Assembly (NCBI RefSeq): GCF_000331535.1
Contig: NZ_AMZN01000084.1
Coordinates: 1 to 64,000, forward strand
Source: Fulvivirga imtechensis AK7
GTDB taxonomy: Bacteria > Bacteroidota > Bacteroidia > Cytophagales > Cyclobacteriaceae
Direction of reading: 5' to 3'
DNA: 64,000 bases
Shown here: piece after piece, positions 52,819 through 63,512 of the stretch
Layout: each line of letters begins with the position of its first letter
Position numbering within the stretch: the first letter of the stretch is position 1
Made by a program: the position numbers and the translations under genes
Notes under the pieces: model-generated
Databases searched by the model: none
Told to the model about the DNA's origin: nothing
What the model saw: the letters and a program-made list of their open reading frames with translations, nothing else

Positions 52819-53292
52819 TTAATTCAAATTATCCTGTGCATTTTTCATGGCATTGAGCATCTGTTCCTTCACTTTTTCAATCTCATTTTTCTGAGCTTTA
52901 TAGTATCCCATCACTTTTTCATGATCATTCATATTCTCCTGTGGCTCAAAATCTCTCATCCATTGCATCATGGCCTCATCAGCTTCCTCAAGTTGTTTGA
53001 TAGCATTTTCGAGCGTTTTAAGCTCCTCCTGATTTTGGTTCTCCTGCTCTCTGGCGAGATCTAACTTAGTCTGAAGCCGGCCCTTAAGCCTCATCATATC
53101 ATCCATTTTCGGCATCACCTCATCGTGAACGGCCATTACCTCGTCATAAAGCGCCTTTTCAGCCCTTGCTTCGGCTGGCATTTCTTTATTTTCAATCTTT
53201 AGGTCGTCATTATCAGACTCACTTTTTTGACCGCATGAAAATAAAATGGTTGCAGTCATAATATGGAGAATAGAAAGCTGGATGTATTTCAT
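52819..53292 (-). CDS. Coiled-coil lipoprotein
   Basis: 157 residues. Lipobox ILFSC, then an almost wholly helical, charged body (DEVMAVHDEVMPKMDDMMRLKGRLQTKL..., KTLENAIKQLEEADEAMMQWMRDF). Proteins with this layout recur in Bacteroidota beside envelope genes. No enzymatic feature. Divergent from the alpha-2-macroglobulin gene. Confidence 0.6.
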   Translation of the reverse strand: MKYIQLSILHIMTATILFSCGQKSESDNDDLKIENKEMPAEARAEKALYDEVMAVHDEVMPKMDDMMRLKGRLQTKLDLAREQENQNQEELKTLENAIKQLEEADEAMMQWMRDFEPQENMNDHEKVMGYYKAQKNEIEKVKEQMLNAMKNAQDNLN

Positions 53293-53426
53293 TGGTATCT
53301 GGTTTTAAGCAAAACTATCAATAACAGCAATTGCATACAAATCCTGAATAAAATGTGAATGCATTAAGTGTATTTTTAAAATATTTAGCGATATTGTTGC
53401 CCTTAAATAACTAATTCAATTTTACT

Positions 53427-56400
53427 ATGGCTGATGGAAGTAACTCCGGCAAACTCAAGAAAATCATCATTGGAGCTGTTGCAGGAATCGTATTGATACT
53501 GGCAGGTGTTCTTTATTTTAACCAATCGGGAAAGGCAGGTACACTGGAAAAGAATGAGATAGACCCTGCATTTTCAGCTTTTATTTCTTCCTATACTGCC
53601 GGCGTTGTGCCATCAAACTCTACTGTAAGGGTACGCCTGGCCATGGACGTAGCCGATTCGTCCATGTTTGGTAAAGAAGTAGAGAAGAAAATATTCGCTT
53701 TCGAACCCTCGGTTAAGGGTAAGGCACTTTGGGTTGACTCGCGAACAGTTGAATTTCAGCCTGCAGAAAAACTTAAGTCAGGACAGATATATTCCGTAAA
53801 ATTCCAATTGGCCAAGCTGCAAAAAGTACCTGAAGGGCTGGATGTTTTTGATTATCAGTTTCAGGTTATTGAGCAAAATTTTGAGTTATCAATTGAAAAT
53901 ATTGAAACAGTTGATAAATCTTCATTAAAAGAACAACGAATAGTTGGAGTGCTACACACCGCGGATGCTGCTGATGACACTGAGGTAGAAAAATTGATGA
54001 CAGCGGTACAAGATGGAAAATCTTTGCCGGTTGCCTGGCAGCACAGCCAAAGTGAACACCGTTTTGTTGTTGGGGGTGTTGAAAGAAAAGGAGAGAAAAG
54101 CAAGGTAATACTTACAGTAAATGGCACTGCACTGGGTGTAGATAAGAAGAAGGAAGAAGGGGTAAATATCGCTGCCCTTGGAGATTTTACTCTTATAGAT
54201 GCCAAAGTAGTACAAAGTCCAAGTCAGTATCTGGTGCTCCAGTTTTCAGACCCTTTGAAACCTAAACAAAACCTGGAAGGGCTTATTTCCATAGATGGGC
54301 TTTACTCACTTGACTTTGATATCAAGGAGAATCAGGTGTTTGTTTATCCACCGGTGAGGCAAGCTGGAACTAAGACTGTTCGCGTTTCACCAGGGATCCG
54401 CAATGTTCTGGATTATAAAATGAATGTCGGTGATACCAGATCGGTTACCTTCGCGCAAATAAAGCCTGCGGTACGTCTGGTCGGGCAGGGCAATATCCTG
54501 CCTAGCTCCAACGGGCTGGTGTTTCCATTTGAGGCAGTGAGCCTCAAGGCTATTGATGTGGAGATCATTAAGGTCTATGAAAATAACATTATACAGTTTT
54601 TACAGGGCAATGACCTTGACGGGAGTCGCGAATTAAGACGTGTGGCCAAGCCTGTGCTTCGTAAAACAGTGCCTTTAAATACTTCGGGGATAGTTGATCT
54701 TGGAAAATGGAACAGGTATACACTTGACCTGGCCGAACTGATGAAAACGGAGCCAGGAGCTATTTATCAGGTGCGTTTGAGCTTTAGAAAGCATCACTCG
54801 TCATACTACTGCGGTGAATCGGAGGCAGAAGAGAACATGGTGTCATTGCAGGACCAGCCACTGGAGAATCCTAGCGATCCTCTTGAATTTGATACGTGGG
54901 ACTCTTATGAACGCTATGAATACGATCCCAATTACGACTGGGATGAACGTGACAATCCTTGTCATGCATCGTACTACAGCCTTTATGGAAACAATAAATC
55001 GGTCAAACGAAACGTCCTTGCCTCGGACCTGGGTGTAATTGCTAAAAAAGGAAACAGTGGTGAACTGATGGTACTGGTCACTAACCTGAAGACAACCGAA
55101 CCACTTACTGGTGTAAGGGTAGATGCCTACGATTTTCAGCAGCAGGTGCTGTCATCTGCTGTTACAGATGCCGATGGTTTGGTGATCATGCCATTAAAGA
55201 AGAACCCATTCATTGTAGTGGCTACCAGAAACAATGAAAAAGGGTACCTGAAGCTGGATGATGGCTCGTCCCTTTCATTAAGTAATTTTGACGTATCCGG
55301 TTCAAAGGTTGAAAAAGGTATCAAGGGGTTCATTTATGGAGAAAGGGGTGTTTGGAGACCGGGAGATACACTTCATCTCACTTTTGTGCTAGAGGATAAA
55401 CTAAAAAAGATCCCTGAAGCCCACCCTGTAATATTTGAATTGTACAACCCCTCTTTTCAATTGGATAAACGAATCGTAAGGTCAGCCGGTATGAACGGCT
55501 TCTACAATTTTAGTGTAGCTACAGATATTGAAGCGCCAACAGGCAACTGGACTGCAAAAGTAAAGGTAGGAGGTGCCGAATTTACAGAACGCATTAAAAT
55601 AGAAACCGTTAAACCTAATCGTCTGAAGATCAATCTGGACTTTGGAAAAGATAAACTTACCGCATTGGATAGTGATGTGAGCGGTCAACTACAGGTCAAT
55701 TGGCTTCATGGCGCTCCGGCAAGAAATTTAAAAGCTGAGTTTGAAGTTATGCTGGTGCCTTCCAAAACCACTTTTGATAAGTTCCAGGCGTACACTTTTG
55801 ATGATCCGGCTCGTGAGTTTTATTCCGAGAGTCAGAAAATATTTGAAGGGTATGTCAATGACAAGGGAAAGGCAACCGTATATGCTAACCTCTCCACCGA
55901 ATCTACTGCACCGGGAATGCTAAAAGCGTTTTTTAAAGGCAAGGTGTTTGAAGAAGGGGGAAATTTCAGTATAGATAATTTTTCTATGCCTTACTATCCT
56001 TACACTTCTTTTGTGGGGATGAAACTTCCTGAGTCGAAAACCTGGAGTCGACTGTTTTACGATAAACCCAACAGCATAGATATCGCTACTGCCGATGCAG
56101 AGGGGAATCCCGTTTCTCGCAAGAAACTTGATGTGGAGGTTTATAGGCTAGACTGGCGCTGGTGGTGGAACCAGAATGGTGAATCCGTGGCGAACTATAT
56201 CAGCAGGTCTAGCATGGACCCGAAAGTGCGCGGTACAGCTAGCACCAGCAATGGAAAGGGAAGCTTTCAATTTAACCTGAATGAATGGGGTCGATATTAC
56301 ATTAGGGTTTGTGATCCTGTAAGCGGTCACTGCACCGGTGAGATACACTACACCTCGTGGGGAGGTGACAGGAACAGCATGCCTGGCGGAGCTACCATGC

Positions 56401-59015
56401 TTAATTTCACTTCAGATAAAGAAAAGTACCAGGTAGGTGAAAAAGTAACCGTTAAAATACCGGGCAGCAGTCAGGGACGGGCTTTGGTGAGTATTGAAAG
56501 TGGTAGCAGAGTGCTGGAAACCCATTGGATACAGACACAAAGTGGAGAAACGACTTTTACCTTTGAAGCTTCGGGAGAAATGGCCCCTAATATTTATGTC
56601 TTCGTTACCCTGCTTCAAAAACACGAACAAACCGTAAATGATCTGCCAATAAGGTTATATGGAGTGATCCCAATAGCCATTGAAGATCCGAAGACGATCC
56701 TCAAGCCTGTAATAAACATGCCGGACGTGCTGGTGCCTGGAGAAGAAGTAACCATTAAAGTCAGTGAAGAAAGCCAGAAGAAGATGACCTACACCGTTGC
56801 TGTAGTGGATGAAGGCCTGCTCGACCTGACCAGGTTCAGAACCCCTAACCCATGGCATACCTTCTATGCCCGGGAAGCGTTGGGGGTAAAGACCTGGGAT
56901 CTTTATGAATATGTAATGGGAGCCTTTGGTGGCAAGCTTGAGCGCCTGCTGGCTATAGGTGGAGACGAGGAAGGAACAAAAGAAGGTGCAACCAAAGCCA
57001 ATCGTTTTGAACCGGTAGTTAAATACCTGGGGCCTTTTACCCTGGAAAAAGGAAAAACCAATACCCATAAATTCATCATGCCGCAGTACATTGGTTCTGT
57101 GCGTACCATGGTGGTGGCAGGATATGAAGGTGCCTATGGCAATGCTGAAAAAGCCACTCCGGTAAGGCAGTCGCTTATGGTGCTGGGTACACTGCCCCGG
57201 GTACTAGGGCCGGAAGAAGAGGTGAAGCTGCCAGTAACGGTATTTGCACAGGAAAAAGATGTGAAAAATGTGAAGGTACAGATAAAGGCCAATGACTTGT
57301 TTGAAATAGTAGGACCAGCATCCAAAACCATCACCTTTGACGACCTGGGTGATCAGGTGGTATACTTTGATCTGAAGGTGAAGCCTCAATTAGGCATTGG
57401 CAAGGTAGATATAGCGGCTACTTCGGCCGGAAAAAAGGCTAATCATAGTATAGAACTGGATGTCAGAAATCCTAATCCTCCCATTGTAAGGGTAATGGAT
57501 GCCTTGCTGGAAGCGGGGCAATCCTGGAGTCCGGATTTCATGCCTTTGGGGATGTCTGAAACTAATAAAGCCACCCTGGAAGTATCGAATATTCCCCCTA
57601 TTAACCTGGAGAAACGCTTGAGGTACCTGATCAGATATCCGCACGGATGTATTGAGCAGACCACCTCATCGGTATTTCCGCAATTATTCCTGGCAGATAT
57701 CACACCGCTTACAGATGCTCAAAAGCAGAAAATTGAGGAGAATATCAAAGCAGGTATTGAAAGATTAAGGTCATTTCAGAAGAGTGACGGAGGTTTTGCC
57801 TACTGGCCGGGAGGGGATGACTCTGACAGTTGGGGCTCCACATATGCAGGTCACTTTCTGGCGGAAGCCGAAAAACGGGGATATAATGTGCCCGGAAATA
57901 TGATGAGGCAGTGGAAAAGATACCAGAAGAGAAAGGCAGCCGAATGGCGGGACAGCAATGGTTATTACAATACGGAATTGATGCAGGCTTATCGCTTGTA
58001 TACCCTGGCGCTGGCAGGTGATGCAGAAACTGGCGCTATGAACAGGTTGAGAGAAAAAGGAAATTTATCTATCTCTGCGGCATGGCGATTAGCTGCTGCC
58101 TATGTGAAAGCAGGGCAGAAGGAAGCTGCGGAAAAGTTGGTTGAAAACCTTGCCACTGCTGTTAAAGATTATCGTGAACTCGGCTATACCTATGGGTCTA
58201 CCACACGTGATGAGGCCATGATACTGGAGACATTGAGCTTGTTAGGTCAGCATAAAAAGGCGGTGCCTGTGTTACAACGAATTTCGGCTGCGCTGGGAGA
58301 AAATAGCTGGATGAGCACACAAACCACAGCCTACAGCCTAATTGCTGTAGGGCAGTTTGCAGGAGGCGACAGGACCAAAGAGTTGAAATTCAGCTATAAA
58401 CTTAATAATGCGTCTGCTGTAAAAGCAAGTACAGATCTGCCAGTCGCACAGGCGAATCTCGAGATCAAACAAAGTGGACAAAATAAGGTTGAGGTAACAA
58501 ACACTACTTCAGGTATTTTATATGCACGAGTTATTCTTGAGGGTACACCCACCAGGGGGCAGGAGGAGTCTTCCGAAAGCAACCTGAAGATGAGCGTGAT
58601 TTACGCTAATACTCAAGGCGAATTTATTGATCCGGCCACTCTGGAACAAGGTATGGATTTTGTTGCTGAGGTCACCATATCAAACCCGGGGGTACGTGGT
58701 ACCTATGAAAATCTGGCGCTGACCCAGATATTCCCGTCAGGCTGGGAGATCCACAACGCCCGGTTGAATGACATGGAAGAGTACACAGCTAAGGACAAAC
58801 CTGATTACCAGGACATCCGTGACGACAGGGTGTATACTTACTTCAACCTTCGTCCAAATGAGCGTAAGACTTTCAGAATATTGCTCAATTCCAGCTACCA
58901 GGGGCTTTACTATATGCCGGCCATTAGCTGTGAAGCTATGTATGACAATACCATTAGTGCAGTATTGGCAGGGAAAGAGGTGAAGGTGGTGAAAGCTGGA
59001 AATGATACACAGTAG
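53427..59015 (+). CDS. Bacterial alpha-2-macroglobulin with thioester motif
   Basis: 1862 residues. One N-terminal membrane anchor (~12-30) rather than a lipobox, then macroglobulin domains including MG2-like GFIYGERGVWRPGDTLHL, the A2M segment (MTYTVAVVDEGLLDLTRF, MPQYIGSVRTMVVAG), the thioester domain with C1408-I-E-Q1411 (YPHGCIEQTTSS) and a C-terminal receptor-like domain (YFNLRPNERKTFRILLN). It traps attacking proteases in the periplasm. There is a Glu/Asp/Tyr-rich insert at ~480-530. The usual partner, a PBP1C gene, is not adjacent, though a PBP1A gene lies at 17340. Confidence 0.93.
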   Translation: MADGSNSGKLKKIIIGAVAGIVLILAGVLYFNQSGKAGTLEKNEIDPAFSAFISSYTAGVVPSNSTVRVRLAMDVADSSMFGKEVEKKIFAFEPSVKGKALWVDSRTVEFQPAEKLKSGQIYSVKFQLAKLQKVPEGLDVFDYQFQVIEQNFELSIENIETVDKSSLKEQRIVGVLHTADAADDTEVEKLMTAVQDGKSLPVAWQHSQSEHRFVVGGVERKGEKSKVILTVNGTALGVDKKKEEGVNIAALGDFTLIDAKVVQSPSQYLVLQFSDPLKPKQNLEGLISIDGLYSLDFDIKENQVFVYPPVRQAGTKTVRVSPGIRNVLDYKMNVGDTRSVTFAQIKPAVRLVGQGNILPSSNGLVFPFEAVSLKAIDVEIIKVYENNIIQFLQGNDLDGSRELRRVAKPVLRKTVPLNTSGIVDLGKWNRYTLDLAELMKTEPGAIYQVRLSFRKHHSSYYCGESEAEENMVSLQDQPLENPSDPLEFDTWDSYERYEYDPNYDWDERDNPCHASYYSLYGNNKSVKRNVLASDLGVIAKKGNSGELMVLVTNLKTTEPLTGVRVDAYDFQQQVLSSAVTDADGLVIMPLKKNPFIVVATRNNEKGYLKLDDGSSLSLSNFDVSGSKVEKGIKGFIYGERGVWRPGDTLHLTFVLEDKLKKIPEAHPVIFELYNPSFQLDKRIVRSAGMNGFYNFSVATDIEAPTGNWTAKVKVGGAEFTERIKIETVKPNRLKINLDFGKDKLTALDSDVSGQLQVNWLHGAPARNLKAEFEVMLVPSKTTFDKFQAYTFDDPAREFYSESQKIFEGYVNDKGKATVYANLSTESTAPGMLKAFFKGKVFEEGGNFSIDNFSMPYYPYTSFVGMKLPESKTWSRLFYDKPNSIDIATADAEGNPVSRKKLDVEVYRLDWRWWWNQNGESVANYISRSSMDPKVRGTASTSNGKGSFQFNLNEWGRYYIRVCDPVSGHCTGEIHYTSWGGDRNSMPGGATMLNFTSDKEKYQVGEKVTVKIPGSSQGRALVSIESGSRVLETHWIQTQSGETTFTFEASGEMAPNIYVFVTLLQKHEQTVNDLPIRLYGVIPIAIEDPKTILKPVINMPDVLVPGEEVTIKVSEESQKKMTYTVAVVDEGLLDLTRFRTPNPWHTFYAREALGVKTWDLYEYVMGAFGGKLERLLAIGGDEEGTKEGATKANRFEPVVKYLGPFTLEKGKTNTHKFIMPQYIGSVRTMVVAGYEGAYGNAEKATPVRQSLMVLGTLPRVLGPEEEVKLPVTVFAQEKDVKNVKVQIKANDLFEIVGPASKTITFDDLGDQVVYFDLKVKPQLGIGKVDIAATSAGKKANHSIELDVRNPNPPIVRVMDALLEAGQSWSPDFMPLGMSETNKATLEVSNIPPINLEKRLRYLIRYPHGCIEQTTSSVFPQLFLADITPLTDAQKQKIEENIKAGIERLRSFQKSDGGFAYWPGGDDSDSWGSTYAGHFLAEAEKRGYNVPGNMMRQWKRYQKRKAAEWRDSNGYYNTELMQAYRLYTLALAGDAETGAMNRLREKGNLSISAAWRLAAAYVKAGQKEAAEKLVENLATAVKDYRELGYTYGSTTRDEAMILETLSLLGQHKKAVPVLQRISAALGENSWMSTQTTAYSLIAVGQFAGGDRTKELKFSYKLNNASAVKASTDLPVAQANLEIKQSGQNKVEVTNTTSGILYARVILEGTPTRGQEESSESNLKMSVIYANTQGEFIDPATLEQGMDFVAEVTISNPGVRGTYENLALTQIFPSGWEIHNARLNDMEEYTAKDKPDYQDIRDDRVYTYFNLRPNERKTFRILLNSSYQGLYYMPAISCEAMYDNTISAVLAGKEVKVVKAGNDTQ

Positions 59016-59151
59016 TCGGTAGATAGAGACAGAGATCGCTTATTCTGGTAATTAACCGCTTAAGTAATATTCTTGTATCGTTAAGTGCTACTTTACGTTA
59101 TTAGTGGTGAATTATTTTTCCTATTTTTGACAAGACTCCAGTAACAACACT

Positions 59152-59871
59152 ATGGCAAAGATCATTGAAACACATGAGATCTCGAAAATATACAAAATGG
59201 GTACTCAAACTGTTGAGGCCCTGAAGTCGATCTCCATTGAAATTAACAAGGGTGAGTACGTAGCTTTTATGGGGCCTTCAGGGTCGGGTAAGTCTACACT
59301 GATGAATATTATTGGCTGTCTTGATACGCCCACCAGTGGCACTTACATTCTCAATAATCATAATGTGAGTGATTTAACCGAAAATGAACTGGCTGAGATA
59401 AGAAATAAAGAAATAGGATTCGTTTTCCAAACATTTAACTTGCTTCCAAGAGCTACTTCCCTGGAAAACGTAGCCTTGCCTTTGATTTATGCCGGATACG
59501 GTAAATATGATCGTGAGGATATGGCCATGGAGGCGCTGAACAATGTGGGGCTGGCTGACAGAGCGGGTCATAAACCTAATGAGCTTTCAGGAGGGCAGCG
59601 GCAAAGGGTTGCTATTGCAAGGGCTCTGGTGAACAACCCAAGTATTATACTGGCTGATGAGCCGACTGGTAACCTGGATTCCAAAACATCATATGATATT
59701 ATGGACCTGTTCCAACAATTGCATGATAAAGGCAACACCATCATTATGGTGACCCACGAAGATGATATTGCACACTATGCCCATAGAATAATCAGATTGC
59801 GTGACGGATTGGTTGAAACAGATGTGGTTAATGATAGCGTTACCCGAAGCAATAAAACAGTGACAAGCTAA
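59152..59871 (+). CDS. ABC transporter ATPase (LolD/MacB type)
   Basis: 239 residues. Walker [11 protein letters not shown]-loop [18 protein letters not shown], signature [15 protein letters not shown], Walker [13 protein letters not shown] and H-loop THEDD. The FNLLPR and [13 protein letters not shown] blocks place it in the LolD/MacB group, which powers lipoprotein release or peptide/antibiotic export. The partner permease is not next to it. It is followed after 8 bp by the adenosyltransferase gene. Confidence 0.9.
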   Translation: MAKIIETHEISKIYKMGTQTVEALKSISIEINKGEYVAFMGPSGSGKSTLMNIIGCLDTPTSGTYILNNHNVSDLTENELAEIRNKEIGFVFQTFNLLPRATSLENVALPLIYAGYGKYDREDMAMEALNNVGLADRAGHKPNELSGGQRQRVAIARALVNNPSIILADEPTGNLDSKTSYDIMDLFQQLHDKGNTIIMVTHEDDIAHYAHRIIRLRDGLVETDVVNDSVTRSNKTVTS

Positions 59872-59879
59872 AATACCGA

Positions 59880-60428
59880 ATGAAGGTCTATACAAAAACG
59901 GGAGATAAAGGTACAACAGCATTGTTTGGTGGGGCCAGAGTTTCTAAGTCTCATGATCGGATCAATGCCTATGGCACAATTGACGAACTTAATTCATACA
60001 TAGGTCTTGTGCGTGATCAGGAAGTTAATCACAAAAGAAGGACTATTCTGGTTGAAGTGCAGGACAGACTGTTTACCATAGGATCTGTGTTAGCGACCGA
60101 ACCTGGTAACAAAAAAGTGAAGACTCCTCATCTGGGTGAAGATGATATAGAAGCGCTGGAAGTGGAAATTGATAAAATGGAGGAAGAGCTGCCTCCCATG
60201 AAAAATTTTATCCTGCCCGGAGGGCATCCCTCAGTTTCATTTTGTCATGTGGCACGGTGTGTTTGTCGTAGGGCAGAGCGGCTTGTTGTAGCTTTAAATG
60301 ATCACGAGGCTGTAAACCCCTTGGTGATCCAGTATCTGAACCGGTTGTCAGATTACCTGTTTGTGTTAGCCCGTAAGATGTCGAAAGAGCTCAACGCAGA
60401 AGAAACCCCCTGGAAGGCGAGAATGTAA
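59880..60428 (+). CDS. PduO-type cob(I)alamin adenosyltransferase
   Basis: 182 residues. The PduO hallmarks are present: KVYTKTGDKGTTALFGGARVSK (ATP site, near N-terminus), YGTIDELNSYIGLVRD, FILPGGHPSVSFCHVARCVCRRAER and YLNRLSDYLFVLAR. It attaches the adenosyl group to reduced cobalamin in the cytoplasm. No cobalamin-using enzyme is adjacent. Confidence 0.93.
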   Translation: MKVYTKTGDKGTTALFGGARVSKSHDRINAYGTIDELNSYIGLVRDQEVNHKRRTILVEVQDRLFTIGSVLATEPGNKKVKTPHLGEDDIEALEVEIDKMEEELPPMKNFILPGGHPSVSFCHVARCVCRRAERLVVALNDHEAVNPLVIQYLNRLSDYLFVLARKMSKELNAEETPWKARM

Positions 60429-60515
60429 AGTTCATTAGTATTTTTCCTTACTGGCAATATTTTTATTATTTTTGCGGAAATTCCTAACAAGTGTTAGTTA
60501 CCTAAATACACTATT

Positions 60516-61580
60516 ATGATTGCCACACTAAATATGGACATTACAAAAGTAGCCCAATCAAAAATCGATAAGGTTGATTTTCAAAATATACAGTTTGGAA
60601 TGACCTATTCAGATCACCTTTTTGCCGCTGATTATGAGGACGGTGAATGGAGAAATTTTAAAATTGATCCTTATGATGATATAAAAATAAGCCCTGCCAG
60701 CCCGGCATTGCATTATGGAATTTCCATTTTTGAAGGGTTAAAGGCATATAAGCATGAGGATGGTAATGTCTATGTTTTCAGGCCTGATAAAAACCTGGAA
60801 AGGTTCAACAAGTCGGCCGAGCGCATGTGCATGCCGCTGTTGCCGGAAAATATTTATTTTGACGGACTGAACACTTTATTGGATCTTGACAGGGAATGGG
60901 TTCCTAATGTACCTGGCACATCACTGTATATCAGGCCATTTATGTACTCTAACGATGACTATATCGGGATCAGGCCTTCCCGGAACTTCAAGTTTATGAT
61001 CATTACCTGCCCGGTAGGGGCGTATTATGCGAAGCCGGTAAAGGTGAAGATCGAGGAACATTTTGTGCGCGCGGTAGAAGGAGGCAGCGGATTTTGCAAA
61101 ACCGGTTGCAACTACGGCCCCGCTATTTATCCGGCTAAGCTTGCACAGGAAAAAGGTTACGATCAGTTGATCTGGACTGATGGCAAAGCACATAAATATA
61201 TTGAAGAATCAGGCACAATGAACGTAATGTTCGTTATTGGTAATAAGCTGATAACCCCGGCTTTGGGGGATACTATTCTTCCCGGGATCACAAGAGACAG
61301 CGTACTTATACTTGCCAGAGAGTGGGGATACGATGTGGAAGAAAGAAAAGTAGAAGTGGCGGAAGTAATTTCAGCGGCTAAAGATGGCACATTAAAAGAG
61401 GCATTTGGGGCTGGTACTGCTGCTACTATTGCACATATCGAACTTATCGGATTCAATGGTGACGATCATAAACTTCCAAATGTTGAAGAACGGGAGTTTT
61501 CAAATAAAGTGCTTAAAGCTATGGACGATATCAAGCTGGGAAGGGTACAGGATAAGCATAACTGGCTGCATAAAATATAA
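60516..61580 (+). CDS. ilvE: Branched-chain amino acid aminotransferase
   Basis: 354 residues, fold-type IV PLP enzyme of the longer class like the mitochondrial form. Blocks: ALHYGISIFEGLKAYKHEDG, RPDKNLERFNKSAERMCMP, TSLYIRPFMY, the PLP lysine in GFCKTGCNYGP, and EESGTMNVMFVI. The usual KxGGNY reads KTGCNY here, one unusual Cys. It makes or degrades Leu, Ile and Val. A terminator follows. Confidence 0.92.
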   Translation: MIATLNMDITKVAQSKIDKVDFQNIQFGMTYSDHLFAADYEDGEWRNFKIDPYDDIKISPASPALHYGISIFEGLKAYKHEDGNVYVFRPDKNLERFNKSAERMCMPLLPENIYFDGLNTLLDLDREWVPNVPGTSLYIRPFMYSNDDYIGIRPSRNFKFMIITCPVGAYYAKPVKVKIEEHFVRAVEGGSGFCKTGCNYGPAIYPAKLAQEKGYDQLIWTDGKAHKYIEESGTMNVMFVIGNKLITPALGDTILPGITRDSVLILAREWGYDVEERKVEVAEVISAAKDGTLKEAFGAGTAATIAHIELIGFNGDDHKLPNVEEREFSNKVLKAMDDIKLGRVQDKHNWLHKI

Positions 61581-61596
61581 CTTCTAATACTTCGTT

Positions 61597-61620
61597 AAAG
61601 GGGCTGCAAAGCCCTTTTTT
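61597..61620 (+). terminator. Intrinsic terminator
   Basis: AAAGGGGCT pairs with AGCCCTTTT around a GCAA-like loop, and the stem runs into a T-tract. It lies 16 bp past the ilvE stop and abuts the next gene's start codon. Confidence 0.85.
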
Positions 61621-62118
61621 ATGTCCACCATGTTCTCCAAATACCAGTTTGTATTACTTTTTCTGGTCTTAATGGCCTCTCAGGTTGTTGCCCAGAGAAA
61701 ATTGATTATTGCCAAACCGGCCAGTCCGGCCAAATATACTTTTTATGAGGGAGAGGAGATCAGGTTTAAACTCAAAGGAGAGAGATACTGGAATAAAGCA
61801 TTTATTCAGGGGCTTGGCGATGATTATATCCGGCTACACTATACTACAATAGCACTTTCCGAAATTGAGATGATCGATATTAGGAGTAGATCTCACAGCT
61901 ATTTACATATGGTGGCGGCTATCGGAGTATATGGCGGTGTAGGTTTCATCGGAATTGATCAATTCAACAGGTCGATAGTAAAGGGAGAATCAGGGTTTGA
62001 TGAGAAAACAATGCTGATAGGAGGTGCGCTTTTGTCAACGGGAGCCCTGATCTATTTATTGAAACGTAAAAAGGTTAAAATCGGCAGGAAATTCAGACTA
62101 CGAGTCGCGGAATATTAA
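61621..62118 (+). CDS. Exported protein, uncharacterised
   Basis: 165 residues (ATG at 61621, or 61630). Signal peptide ending SQVVAQ, a central part with short strands (YTFYEGEEIRFKLKGERYW, IQGLGDDYIRLHYTTI, SEIEMIDIRSRS) and a C-terminal hydrophobic helix pair with a basic tail. Similar small proteins occur in Cytophagales. No function can be assigned. The terminator of ilvE ends one base before its start, so it needs its own promoter overlapping that hairpin, or read-through. Confidence 0.55.
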   Translation: MSTMFSKYQFVLLFLVLMASQVVAQRKLIIAKPASPAKYTFYEGEEIRFKLKGERYWNKAFIQGLGDDYIRLHYTTIALSEIEMIDIRSRSHSYLHMVAAIGVYGGVGFIGIDQFNRSIVKGESGFDEKTMLIGGALLSTGALIYLLKRKKVKIGRKFRLRVAEY

Positions 62119-62241
62119 TTTAAGAAAGAGACGGTCCTTACCCGGAAGATTGAGAGCTTACCGTATTATTCAAAGTACAATACTTCATAAGTATTATTTT
62201 TTAAATAGCTTTGCTGAGAATTTTCAAAAAATAAACAGAGG

Positions 62242-63337
62242 ATGACAACAGAACAGTTGAAAGACTTGAAGGCGCGTGTAGAGGCCTTGAGGAGGTATCT
62301 TTGACTACGATAAGAAAGTAGAAGAAGTAAAAGAAGAAGAGTTGGTGACAGCACAGCCAGGCTTCTGGGATAACCCTGTAGAGGCCGAAAAGGTGCTGAA
62401 GGAAATAAGAGCAAAAAAGATCTGGACGGAAAGTTTTGCTGAAGTGCATCAGTTGATGGAAGATCTGGAAACGCTCAACGAGTTTTATCAGGAGGAGGAG
62501 GTCAGTGATGAGGATATGGACAAGGAGTATGCGAAGACTAAAAAGGCCATTGAAGAACTCGAATTTAAGAAAATGCTGAGTGGGGAGGAAGATCAACTTG
62601 GTGCGATGCTCGAGATCAATCCTGGTGCCGGGGGTACTGAAAGTCAGGATTGGGCTGATATTCTCAACAGAATGTATATCATGTGGGGCGAATCCCAGGG
62701 GTATAGTGTGAAGCAGGTGAGCTATCAGCCGGGAGACACTGCGGGAATAAAATCTGCCACGCTGGAAATTGATGGTCCTTTTGCCTATGGCAAGCTGAAA
62801 TCAGAGATAGGTGTACACCGGCTGGTGCGTATATCACCATTTGACTCCGGTGGAAGGAGGCATACTTCATTTGCTTCGGTATACGTATATCCTATTGTGG
62901 ACGATGATATCGAAATAGAGATTAACCCTGGTGATATTGATTTCCATACTTCACGTTCAGGTGGAGCAGGAGGGCAGAATGTTAATAAGGTGGAGACAAA
63001 AGTGCAGTTGACACATAAGCCAACTGGTATTGTCATCGTCTGCCAGGTGGAGCGTTCTCAGTTGGCCAACAGGGAAAGAGCCATGAAAATGTTGAAATCA
63101 AGGCTTTACCAGATGGAGATAGAGAAAAGGAATGCTGAAAGGGATAAGATTGAAAGCTCAAAGATGAAGATCGACTTCGGATCTCAGATAAGGAACTATG
63201 TATTACACCCGTATAAGCTTATCAAAGATGCCAGAACAGGTGTAGAGCGGACAGATGTCCAAAATGTTTTGGATGGAGATCTTGATGATTATATCAAGGC
63301 CTTTTTGTTAGGCTATCAAAAAGAAAAGGCTCAATAA
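62242..63337 (+). CDS. prfB: Peptide chain release factor 2 (programmed +1 frameshift)
   Basis: ATG at 62242 opens 20 codons ending ...LRRYL, then in-frame TGA at 62302-62304. The slippery CTT-TGA-C with an internal AGGAGG just upstream is the classical autoregulatory +1 frameshift, after which DYDKKVEEV continues the frame. The main part has the SPF tripeptide ([14 protein letters not shown]) that reads UGA/UAA and the catalytic GGQ ([15 protein letters not shown]). Full length about 364 residues. Low RF2 favours shifting and so restores RF2. Confidence 0.96.
62293..62305 (+). promoter_or_regulatory. RF2 programmed frameshift site
   Basis: An AGGAGG internal Shine-Dalgarno-like sequence is followed by TAT CTT TGA C. 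The TGA at 62302-62304 is in frame 0; shifting +1 at CTT gives GAC and continues RF2. Confidence 0.95.
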
Positions 63338-63512
63338 ATATTGACGCTAACGTGCAAGTCATGATAGGTCTCAATAGATATCTGTCGTGGCTTTTGTTTT
63401 TTTAATCAAGCTATAATCATTGCTCAGTTGAGTGTACAAATGGGTGAACACCTTTGAATACCAGGCAAAAAATCAATTTGCTTTATAGAATTTCTAATTT
63501 AGCTTTGCCCGC

